Part shown: positions 1-10,481 of the stretch, piece after piece
Layout: every line of letters begins with the position of its first letter
Position numbering within the stretch: position 1 is the first letter of the stretch
Assembly: GCA_027574665.1 (NCBI GenBank)
Contig: CM050658.1
Coordinates: forward strand, 21,712,317-21,776,316
Length of the DNA stretch: 64,000 nt
Reading direction: 5' to 3'
Source of the DNA: Rhynochetos jubatus
Lineage: Eukaryota > Chordata > Aves > Eurypygiformes > Rhynochetidae
Notes under the pieces: model-generated
Told to the model about the DNA's origin: nothing
What the model saw: only the letters and a program-made list of their open reading frames with translations
Databases searched by the model: none
Made by a program: the position numbers and the translations under genes

Positions 1-35
1 TCTTCCTTTCAAGGGATGTAGTCAGGAAAAAGATG

Positions 36-64
36 TAGGCAGGCAGGCAGGCAGGAAGGAAGGG
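36..64. repeat. Short (AGGC)n/(AGGA)n microsatellite
   Basis: About four AGGC units followed by AGGA units. It is a simple tract with no sign of function. Confidence 0.7.
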
Positions 65-105
65 TTAGCATTTTGGCTCTGTGATACTACAGCACCAGAT
101 CCCAA

Positions 106-512
106 GCATATAAAATCATTTAGGTTGGAAAAGACCCTTAAGATCGAGTCCAACCATAAACATAACACTGTTAAACCCACCACTAAACCATATCTTTCAG
201 CACCACATCTACACATCTTTTGAAGACCTCCAGGAATGGTGACTCAACCACTTCCCTGTGCAGCCCATTTCAATGTTTGACTGCCTTTTCAGTGAAGAAA
301 TAGTTCCTAATATTCAACCTAACCCTTCCCTGGTGCAACTCGAGGCTGTTTCCTCTTGTGGTATCACTTGTCACTCAGGAGAAGAGACCAACCCCCACCT
401 CTCTACAACCTCCTTTCAGGTAGTTGTAGGGAGCGATAAGCCCTGAGCCTCTTCTTCTCCAGGCTAAACAACCCCAGTTCCCTCAGCAGATCCTCAGAGG
501 ACTTGTGCTCTA
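106..512 (-). mobile_element. CR1 LINE 3' fragment (antisense)
   Basis: Read on the minus strand this is the 3' part of an avian CR1: the 3' terminus near 106-160 has the GTTGGAC..AAGGGTCTTTTCCAACC-type end, and at about 440-512 the relic of the ORF2 end (CTGAGGGAACTGGGG..TTTAGCCTGGAGAAGAAG) is visible. It is diverged and full of stops, so it is an old copy. Confidence 0.85.
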
Positions 513-2639
513 ATATTGGATCAGTAAGGTAATTTAAACTTTCCGAATCGCTCATGGATTGTAATCAGACCAAATGGAATTGAGGTGGTATTGAAATCTA
601 CTGTCAATACAGGTGCACTGCTGAAATGCAGATCACATGCACTAGCCAGCAACTCATGAGCAACAATTTGGGAATCACTGTGCTAAGGTTTTGCTCTGTA
701 CATTGCTGGCTATTAATGTAATTTGCCACAGAATCTATTCCCTTAATGTCTAGTTATTCTGCAAAATTGGAGCTTTCAAGTTAGAAGAAACACATCTAGG
801 CTAAAGCACTGCATTCAAAAATGTGAGAAGCGGTACAAAATCTTCTACCTGCAGCTACAGCTGGCTAGTTTAGCTACCTTTCAGGTGCTAGTTTTGACTT
901 TGCCAGTGCAAATTGTCATGATGACAAAAGACAGTCAACCCCACTGCATTGTAACCAGTGCAGAGGAAACCTGGACCATCCCACAGCCACAACATGGCAG
1001 GTGACCCACGGGTGTCTTACCAGACAATGTCAACTGAGTGGGGAGGGCTGCGGCCTCTTCTGCACTCATGGTACATCCAAGCCCAGAGAAAGGCAGCTCT
1101 CCTGTTCAAGATACAGCCCCAAGTGAACTGATTAGTCAGTCAGTAGTACTCTAGGAGCAGGTCTAAACAACTGAATGTTCCTGTATTTTGAAAAAAACAG
1201 GTCAATCAGAACCAATACTTGGCCAAAACACAAGGACAATGGGACTATGATGAAGACAAGGACTAATCAAGTGCTAATCAGTAGCAAAATCAATAACCCT
1301 GAAGTAATAGTAGAGATGCCAGAGCAGCAGCTATTCATTGCCACTGTATAAATCAGACAGAATATCATTATCTACTAACTTTCCAAACCACATGGGCAAA
1401 GAAAATTCCTGATTATTATGGTGGATTACATGACAATCCAATTATTAGTCTCAGAATAAATACTTCTTGTAATTAATGGGCAGCAGTGTTAAACTCTGCT
1501 AACCTATTTTCTACCTTAAAACTCACAACTAAGTCATTATAGATTTTGAGCAGTCTGGCAACCCCTGCACAATTAGCTGGGTTTCAAAATGGTAATTAGT
1601 CAATTTTTATGAGATGTGTTCTCTCTAGCTGCATGTCCCAGTAATAAACATTAGGGTTTATATTTGTATTGCTGTGTGATTATCACTTATTAGTTCACAC
1701 ATCATCCTCAAATTCACACAGAGCAAGGTAGACATTAAGAAGACAGACAAATGTCTGGGGTGGGTTCATAATCTACTGATGGGATAAATGATAACCAAGA
1801 AAAGTCCTCCAGAGCAGCTGGGGAGGAAAAGGAAGCTTGGTCTTCCTGATCAACAAGTGTATGACATTGCAATGCATATCGCTGGCTTTGTTACCAATTT
1901 TGCGTATCGTAAGACAACAGATGTTAGTAGAGATGGTGAATGTTACTCCATCTTCTGAACACTTCATCTCCTGTTGAGGCTGTGTTTTAACGCAGTGAAA
2001 CATACAGGACAAGACAGGGCACTGTTTCTTCTACTACAGTGATGGCTACCTTAATCCTGCTGCAAGAGAAACCAGTTTACCTTGAAAAACTCTCTGGAAG
2101 GTGTTCTTTTGGTTCAGTCCTTTGGCCAGTTGTCACCACCATTCCCCCATTTCAGAGAGTCACCTGGGAAGCCGAAGGTGCCCATGTGTTTGGCTCTAGC
2201 TGTTAATGTTCATCGGATACCTGGGAAGTGGCTGTCCGTGGTGAAACACGGCATACCATGGGATGCCATCAGCTCTGTGATCCCTGGGGCAAGGCGGCGT
2301 TGCTCAACGTGTCACCGCTGTGGTAAGCTCACCCCCCTTCTTGCCTCTGCCAGGAAAGATGCGCTCGGAGACGGCCAGGGATTGCTGGCGGGACATCTTA
2401 CACCGAGAAAACGTCCAGCTGAAAAGAATCCCAGGATCGGGGCGATTCTGACCATTCCTTTACCTACACTCAAGTCGTTTTTGAGGAAGTTTGGAAACCT
2501 ATCTACGTTTCAGCGCTTCCAAACACAGTTCTAGGCTTTACCATTTGAAGCAACTTTCCACTTGGAAACACCACCGAACAACCCAAACTGGGTCAGAAAA
2601 CTGTTAGTTCTTCTGGCAGCCCGGCAGACGTGCCCTTCA
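513..2639. other. 5' flank, no gene recognised
   Basis: AT-rich unique-looking sequence between the first CR1 relic and the CpG island. No exon with protein homology was recognised. From about 2050 the GC content rises towards the island, and the 150-codon open frame at 2082-2534 there shows no familiar domain. In other vertebrates the paralogue SLC6A11 lies upstream of SLC6A1, but none of its exons is visible here. Confidence 0.5.
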
Positions 2640-2878
2640 TCACTTCCTTGTTCAACTTTTGTTAACTCGGGCCGAGGGGCGACCACCAACCGCCGCACTG
2701 CTCAAGGGACCCGACCTGCGGCACGGCACGGATCTGCCTGGCACGACCCTCCAGCCTCCCCGCAGCCGGACGACGGGGAAGGGGCGAGTCGGGCAGAGCT
2801 GCCGCCTCCACGCAGCGCGACGCCACCTCGGTCCGCGGCCGGCCAGAGAGGGGACGCCCGAGGGGGGGGACGCCCGCA

Positions 2879-2904
2879 GGGGCAGGGGCAGGGGCCGGGG
2901 CGGG
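2879..2904 (+). promoter_or_regulatory. G-quadruplex-capable run in promoter
   Basis: Four or more runs of at least four G separated by one- or two-base loops, on the coding strand of the CpG island. A second such run is at 2943-2970, overlapping GC boxes. These are predicted from sequence only. Confidence 0.5.
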
Positions 2905-2942
2905 CCGCCGCCGCCGGGCCCCACCGGCGCTCCCTCGCCTCA

Positions 2943-2970
2943 GGGGCGGGATGGGGGCGGGGCGGGGCGG
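2943..2970 (+). promoter_or_regulatory. GC-box (Sp1/KLF) cluster, also G4-capable
   Basis: Overlapping GGGGCGGG and GGGGCGGGGC units lie about 75-100 bp upstream of the TTTAAAT box. They are consistent with a proximal housekeeping-type promoter element. Confidence 0.55.
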
Positions 2971-3042
2971 CGCGCGCCCGGCCCCGCTGCTGCGCGACCG
3001 CTGCTGCGTGGGGAGGGCGCGGCGGAGCGGCGGGCGCCGAGC

Positions 3043-3049
3043 TTTAAAT
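3043..3049 (+). promoter_or_regulatory. SLC6A1: TATA-like box TTTAAAT
   Basis: The only AT-rich heptamer in the core of the CpG island. It lies about 90 bp before the strong donor after 3132, leaving room for a roughly 55-65 nt first exon if used as a TATA box. Confidence 0.4.
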
Positions 3050-3071
3050 GAACATTACTATCGCTCGGGGA

Positions 3072-3132
3072 GGGCAGCGCCGGTGGAACGGGCCGAGCGG
3101 CGGCGGCGGCTCTTCTCCCGCCACGGCGGCAG
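3072..3132 (+). other. SLC6A1: Candidate untranslated exon 1 of SLC6A1
   Basis: A strong splice donor, GGCAG|GTAGGG, follows position 3132, about 85 bp downstream of the TTTAAAT box. The start near 3072 is an estimate from TATA-box spacing. Splicing from this donor to the acceptor at 47453 would give a short noncoding leader, as expected because mammalian SLC6A1 begins with untranslated exons. Another usable donor, GGCG|GTGAGA, lies after 3505 and would give a longer leader, so the exon end is not certain. Confidence 0.4.
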
Positions 3133-4604
3133 GTAGGGTGTACGCGTTTGGACGCGAAGTTCAGTCCTTCCCCGTGCCCGGTCCGCGGCCGCCGCGGCAG
3201 CCTGAGGCGGGGCGGGAGGAGCTCTCCGGCCCCGAGGGGCGACACTGCGGGGCCCCGCGCCCTTCCCCGGGCGTCGCGGGGCGCAGCGGGGGACGCGGCC
3301 GCTCTCGGGGGAAGGAGGGTGAGGCGGCGCCGGCGGCGTCCCCTCGGAGGGCGGCGGAGCCCCGCGGAGAGTGGGGAGACGGCCCCGCCGAGGAGTTGGG
3401 GGGCGGCCGCGGGAGCCGCTGGGGTAAATCGCCCGGGAAACGGCCGCGGGCAGTCGGCTGTTGCCGTCGCGGCGGTGGCGGCTCCGGGTGCCGAGGAGGT
3501 TGGCGGTGAGACTTCGTTCCTTTCAAATGCACGGGGCTGTGGCGGCTTCGTCGGCCCGTGTGGGGCTTGGAGAGGCGCATCCGTCCCTGAAAGCGAAGGG
3601 AGAGCAGCGGGCTGCGTGACCCGCGGGGCATCCCTCTGCTCTCCCGGGCAACGCGGAGCTCTCGTTCCGGTGGGAATCCTAAACAGCCTCTTCCTAATAA
3701 AAGTTATTTCCAGAAGGTGGAGTGTTTTATTTTCTTTCGTTTACTACTAAATGTGTTCCAAAGCTGCGTTAGACTGTAGCAGAGCATGGGTTTGAATGCA
3801 TGAGGTGTCGGTGTAGTGCTCTGTTTCTAGCTTGTTGATAACGGATTTAAAGATTTAGTTATAATTTCAGTTCACGTATTATCTTTGCTCAGTTGCTTTA
3901 GAACTCGTTTAAACTGTATTTTCGACAGAGATGAGTGAACTTTAAAGAAAATCAGGTCAGGCATAGATTCTGGGCATCAAACCCTTTTCAGGTCCCAGAA
4001 ATAGCCACAGAAGTAGCATGACCAATTCCTCCTTCGTGCACAAAGCTTTTTATTTTCTGTTGGAATTTCTGACAGATATTGGGGCTCATCAACTGGATGT
4101 TTGCAGCCTAGTTTATCAAAATGAACATGCTTTCTAAGCTTGTATTCTTATGCAATTATATTAGTCTCCGTTGACTCCTTGGCAAGGTTTGAGTTTCTGA
4201 TAGAGATTGTAGTTCATAAAATAATGAAGTCTGTCTGGCACAAGCTTTTTTTTCTTACATTTTTAGGATTTAAAATCTATGAGAAGGTGAAAAAGAAGAT
4301 GTCTGTGAGGGAATGTACATATTAGCTGTTATGAGGTAAAAAATGTATTTGGATATCAACAATTGAAAGAAGAGATTCAGAGAGAATGTTTTATCTCTAA
4401 TATTTTGTACTTTTTTATTTCTAATATTCTGTACTGAAACAATGGAGTTCTTGAGTCATTGTATGTCTTATGAAGTGTGGAAACAAGAATTGACAAATAT
4501 TTGTCTTGCAGTAAATGGGTCAGATGATAACATCTTCCACTGGATCTCTTACTTCTGGGCAGATTTGGTTGCAAAGTAGCTATGAATTTCTAATCCCAAA
4601 GTAA

Positions 4605-4625
4605 ATGATGTCATAATGACATCAT
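4605..4625. promoter_or_regulatory. 10-bp perfect palindrome of ATF/CRE-like motifs
   Basis: ATGATGTCAT, a single A, then ATGACATCAT: two perfect inverted arms. Each arm contains a TGATGTCA-type octamer, a variant bZIP (ATF/Jun) site. It lies about 1.5 kb into intron 1. Binding is inferred from the motif only. Confidence 0.45.
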
Positions 4626-5357
4626 CACGTCCTTTCACTTGATTGATTCTCATAAGAGAACAGTAATGAGATTTGATATACATGTCCCATCTCTTTAATA
4701 TTCTTCTTCTGCTTCAGGGGATTTCCTGACCTGCCTGGCAAATTTCAGTGAATCACACTGAGCTCTAGTAAAAAGACGTTCCTTTTGGAGATGAGGTGGA
4801 ACATTAAAGGGACAGTGGCTGATCCTGGTCTCTTCAATATCTGAGGAACTTGGCAGCTTTGTGTTTTAAACGTTGAGATCTAGATACGAAGGACAGCGAT
4901 TTAAAACGTGGAGTTATTAAATTCGCATCCAGGTGCAAAAGTGAAAGACACTCGGCTTGAGCGGTTCAAATTCACTTTAATTTGGTATGTGGAACTTCAG
5001 CATTGTTAGCGTCAAGTTACTTAGTGTGTGTGAATCTAAATACTTTAGGTGGGGCAGGGGGTACGGAGAAAACATAAGCTGATATCTTCAGTTGCTGAAA
5101 TAAATTTCAGTCCTAATGGTAAATGGGTGAAATTTGTCAGAAATTGCTGTGTTAGTACTGTGCTAAGAATTGACAGCTCAATTCTTACTTTTTTTCCTAG
5201 GTAGGTAGAATAATTAAACCATTTATAAGTCTGAAGCATTTTAATATCAACACTGGCATTGTAGGGAACTCCTTATGAGGGAGTTGTAAATCTTTAGAGA
5301 TTGTATAATGTGTAAGAAATTGATGTGTTTTGTCTCTTCTGAGGTTAAAGGTGCAAA

Positions 5358-5365
5358 TGACGTCA
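5358..5365. promoter_or_regulatory. Consensus CRE (TGACGTCA)
   Basis: A full palindromic cAMP-response element, about 740 bp downstream of the ATF-like palindrome and about 2.2 kb from the putative first exon. A CpG-containing 8-mer is rare in AT-rich intron, but chance occurrence in 64 kb is possible. Confidence 0.4.
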
Positions 5366-8300
5366 TTCAGCATGGACTGCTAGTTTTTACTGTTTGTTTT
5401 TATCATGTGTGTATTCAAGCATGGGTCTGCATAAATTTTAGGCAGTTTTGTGATCATGAATTTCTTCAAACCCAGTGAGTTTGAAATATTCTGCACAGGG
5501 CTGTGTGTATTTTACGTGCATAAATCTTACTATTTCATATGCATGTGGAAAAGGGGGAATGAAACCATTTTCGTGGTTGCTTTTTTGAATATGTAGTTTC
5601 ATTTGGTAAAATTAAAAGCTGAGTCTGTTTCTTATAACATTCAGAGGCTGCATAAGCCAATCTCATTTGATTGATGATTACCGTGGGTTGCTGAAACGCA
5701 TTTCAAAAGTAAACAATGATTCGTTAGCATGAATGTGTTGGTGGTTAATGTATTTACTGAAGATACTGACTGCTGATGTGACACTTCTATTATTGCTAAA
5801 GTACTGCAGCGTTGATGGCGTTATTAACAGTAGTAATTGAACATGGGGACCGGGAACAAGCAAAGTAGGAAGGTGGTTTTTGATTGTATATTTGAATCTA
5901 CTCACCGTGTAAGTGCAATCCAAGCTACAGAAGCAAAAGGAAATTTCTAAATAATCTCTAAGAATTCTGCACTCACCATCCTATATGCAGTGACAAATTT
6001 CTACAAGCTTTAGATGCTTTCTGGGGTGACTCAACTATGAACAAGTGATTTGGAAAAAAATATTATCTCTGAAGAGAATCGTTGGTGACAATTTCTTTTC
6101 AAGTTATCTTAGGATTTTCTACTTACCATGATTTCTTCTAACTCGTGCTTCCCTTGAACATTGGAAACAAAAAATGAATTTGGACTTGGGGACATATATG
6201 TGCCTTTCAACTGCGTATTAGGTGGTCATCTGTGACATTTGCATGGTTGTGCTTTTAATAAGGTGACACATTCGGTTACGTAAAATGCAGAAAGCAGTGC
6301 ACCTCAGCCTTTCTGAATGCTTGTAATGGAAGGTTGATGCTGCAGTCCTGACCTCTTTGAAGAGGCGATGGCAGTGCAGATGTGGCCAAATAGTGGATGA
6401 CAGTGAACACTTTCAGTCGTGACAGTTCTCACTTAGAAGACAAGGTCAGTTGTTGCAGTGGCTCAGTAAAACAACGGACGAGGCAACAAAGTCTTTTGTT
6501 GTATGAATAGCAATTAGAAATCCAGTCTTTTTAGACTTGCGTTATCTACTGCAAGACTAGTCTGCATTCAGATCACGGGTAAATTATCTGATATTTGGCT
6601 TAAAAAAAGGCAGTTGATATGCTTCAGAACTTCTAGCAACAGATATTTCGTTCTCTTGCTTCCAGAAACATGTCCTTTGACCGTCAGTGTGAGGATAGCC
6701 AGTATTTCAGCCCCAACTTTTGCTTTTGTCACAAGCTGTGTGTGAGAATAGAATGAAATACCAAGTGGATTGTTGGATTTACTTTCCTTTATTATTCTTC
6801 CCTAACAAAAATCTAAATAACTGTAAAACTTGGGACTTTCTCTAGCCCCTTGTGTGAGCCTCTTAGAAGGGCAATGCTGGCAGTTGGATATTTGAAATGT
6901 GTTTTGTTCAGTCAGATGGGAAGGGAACCTGATAAACAGACTCATCTACACCTGGATCTCCTCTACTGATGAAAAAAAAAATAATCTGCCAGCTTCAGAA
7001 AGAGTGCTATTTACAGAATGCAGGCAGGATTGATCCCTCATATACAAAAATATATTTTTTAGTTATATACTAGGAAATAATATGTGCTCTACCCTTCTTT
7101 TCCCTTACAAAGGAATCTGAAGAAGGAAAATCACAGTGTAACATGAGCAACAGTTTGTTACTTTCCAACAAACCCTTCAGTTATTTTTTTTATTTTTTCA
7201 CAACTGTATTTTGCCATTATTGTAATTGTTCAAGTTCTGGCCGACATGCAAGCTTGTGTACGTAGGCGATGCTGTCCATGTCCACAATAGAGCTGTTGTA
7301 ATCTGCAAACCAGGGACCAAATGCTGCTGCCAGTTGCACTAGTGCAGTTGTTCCAACATTAGCATGAAGGGTCATGCTTTGGCTTGACCCCAAGGAAACA
7401 GACCCAAGTCATCTACATTAACATTCTGATAGTTCCACATTGCTACTCTGATCAGACTTAAATGTGCAGAAAATGCCTTTCTTTTAACAATAATTCTTCT
7501 TTGTATTGGATCTTGTTACAAAAGAACCCTGTGGGTTACAGGGAACCCACAAGGTGTAACAGGTGGGACTTCAGCTGTAAATGGTGTAGTGCTTTGAGTA
7601 ATCACTGTGGTATCTCAGAATTCCTGTGTCTGTCTTACTCTGTAGGAATTGGGATGTGCCACTCTCTGTTTAAAACAAACAAACAAAACAAACCCAAGAA
7701 AACAGTTAAAAGAAATAAAATCAAATCCAGATGTGGGCCTTGCACACTGGTAGCTAACATTATCTATTAGGTACGAAAAGGCTTTCTATTTACGACTGAA
7801 ATTAAGCATATTTAGGTAACAATTATTCCATAATTACTTTTCCACTCTGAATTCTTCCAGAAATTATTTTTAGTCCAAAAATAGAAGTTATTTAAGAATG
7901 ATTAACAGAGTGATTTGTTAAGCTGGAAAATTTTGATTTTATTCCACTTTTGATTCTTTGTTTTAAATAGACGCGATGTGCTGTTATTAAACTTAATGCT
8001 GACTTTCATCTGAAGCGCTCTATTAGAATAATCTTTGTGTAAATTGAATGTTTTCTGTGTAAAATAATTATTTTAATGTTTAATTAGAATGCTGTTATAA
8101 TGAAAAGGCTAGAGTGTAAAATCAGTACTTTGGTTCCAATTGTATTCATATGCTTTTCAAGCAATGCCCACACACTTGAGGTTCATTCTGTAAATTTACA
8201 AAATTGTGTAACAGGACTAAAATCTAGGACAGAAGGAAGGAAGCAAAAGTCATGTCAGTGGTGAATAAAAAAATCACAAAATTTTGATTTGAAAAATACT

Positions 8301-10461
8301 TGCTTTCAGTTACCAAGTACTGTCCCTGTACTCCTTTCAATACAAACTGAGAATTCGTAAGTAATATGTCCTAGTCTGATCTGGAATTCTGCTTGTGCAA
8401 GAAATTCTGATTTTATTTTATTTTTTCCCCCTCCCTCTGTAGTAAAATAGATAAAACTAGGCTCAAGATTCAAACTGTTCTCCCAGAGAAGTTTGCTCAG
8501 TGTTTTCATCACTTCTGAGTGGTGGGTGTTGGGGAGGAGGGGAAACAATCACACGTCATACAAAATGTGACTTTCAGTATGCCCTTGGAGGTAAAGGGCA
8601 CATACCACCACCTCTTTCCCTCTCTGAACCCTAGAACTAGTTAATGGGAGGGTTCTGTGATATAACTCAGGGGAATGGGTTTGCTTGTTGGTTGTTTTTA
8701 GTTTGGCTTTTTCCTGGCCGCAATGTAGCAGAGACTCAGAGTGACCACTGATACAGTGCTCAGAAAGAAAATACTTCTCTCTATCAAGGTGATACTGCTA
8801 TTTAACGTATCTCTTAATTTCAGGCTATGACAACTGTTTCCCCACTGCATGACTGTTTTCTCAGTGAAGCTGAGATGAAATGAAACAGCTGTTTTAAAAA
8901 CAAGTATCCCAGGAATAAAACATGGCCTCCAGTTGTGGATACAACAAGGGGGGCACTGTTTAGTATTCTACTCTTCCTCAATTGTTTTTAAAGGCTAATG
9001 AAAGCCTAAGGAGACACTCAGACAGTCACACTAGCACAAATCCCTATTATTGCTGTGATGATGAGCCTTGATGCTGGAAATTTTGCATGCTGCATCTTTG
9101 TTGCCTTCTGTAAATGCTACAAATAGCAGGAAGGGATGGATAAAATGACACAGATGCTTTAATTATGATTTGATTACAGAGCAACCAGAGGAGTCTATTC
9201 TGAGGAATATGCAATTAGAGAAAATTCTGAGGACTATCTAACCTTCCGAAATTAAAATTAAGTGGGATTATTTGAGCAGGGTTTTAACATTTCTGAAAGA
9301 ATCTCATTCCTCAAGGATCTTGCCGCTCTTGTGTGATAGATCCTCTCTAGCATGGCAGATGGGTTTCAGGGTAACACAATGTCATCTTCAGCTGCGGCAA
9401 CTGCTTTGCTTCACCTAGCAGTCCGATCTTAGTATCCCTTGTTGGACACGTATGGGAGAGTGACACAGAACCTGCGTTTGAGCTGGAAGTAAGCAGCGAT
9501 CCCTGGGTTGAAGCACAAAATTAGGGAGAGTAAGCATTCCTGGTTCTTCTCTCCATATCTTCTCTGTTTTCGGAGTTTTTCAAACTCATGAGCAAGAAAA
9601 TTACAGTTGTGCAACCTTGTTACGCACATTCCAAAGGGAAAGTGAAGATGGAAAATTCCATGCCTTTTCCTCTTGCAAACTACTTAATAGCTGAAAGCTA
9701 TATGATTAAAAATGTTAAGCTTCTTTGTGGGCTTAAGTTGTACAAATGACTTGAATTTAATTCCATTGATTTCACTAGCTGTCAAACACAAGAAGAATTT
9801 GGAATCTCTCTGAGTTGAATAGCAATGTGCCTTCAGCCTCAAATGTGAAGACACTTAAACCTTATGGAAGTTAAATTCTCAGATAGTAATCGTGGTTTCT
9901 TGACTTTCCTGAAGTGAGGTCACCTACTGGGACAGTCAGCATCAGCCTGGAGACTGGCATCAGACACGGGGTCGATAAAGCGATGGCTTGTGCTGCTAGC
10001 TGCTGGAGCAGCAGGGGGAGGGCACAAGCAGGGCAGGAGGCTTTTAGGTTGGCAACTGCACCGTGTGCGCATAATGGTGACAGTAGCTGTGGACAAGTAA
10101 TATTTTATTTGTTTTTCTTCAGTGCGTAGCATATTCATTTAGCAGCAGTGGAAGGTTTCTCCCCCTCTTATTTTCTGTAAAAGTTAATGTTTAAATATTT
10201 GTCACTTACGCTTGAAAATCATGTGTAAAGTCAGTCGCTCTCCCTGAACTACTGCTCTCCAGCCCAAAAGAACAGGACCTGCCAGGAGTCCTCCTGGGCT
10301 CTAGTTTGGGATGAGGTGTTTGCTTTGGAGATGGAGTGTGGCAGCAGTGGAAAGGAGAAAGACTCCTACTTCAGTGAGCTTTGTGAGACCTGCCATTCCA
10401 GCTGTTCACAGAGGCCATATGGCTTTCCTGAGCTTGGTGCCTGGGTGCTTTGTGAATGGAT

Positions 10462-10481
10462 GGGGGGTGGGGGGGTGGGGG
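10462..10481 (+). repeat. G-rich run, G-quadruplex-capable
   Basis: G runs of six, seven and five separated by single T residues on the transcribed gene's sense strand. It could fold as a G-quadruplex in intronic RNA or DNA. Confidence 0.45.

Larger units (their letters stand above)
2640..3520 (+). promoter_or_regulatory. SLC6A1: CpG island, probable SLC6A1 promoter
   Basis: This roughly 880-bp block is extremely GC- and CpG-rich against AT-rich flanks. It contains repeated GGGGCGGGG-type Sp1/KLF boxes around 2943-2970, G-quadruplex-capable runs at 2879-2904 and 2943-2970, and a TATA-like TTTAAAT at 3043-3049. It is the only CpG island of this strength in the window and lies upstream of, and in the same orientation as, SLC6A1, so assignment as its promoter is likely. 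The start site near 3070-3080 is inferred from the TTTAAAT box and not shown directly. The long open frames here reflect GC content and are not taken as coding. Confidence 0.75.

Noticed and set aside
2562..3750. Several overlapping open frames of 100-200 codons on both strands in the CpG island
   Set aside because: Products are Arg/Gly/Pro/Ala-rich in every frame, as expected from GC-rich DNA lacking stop codons. No domain or splice-consistent structure seen.
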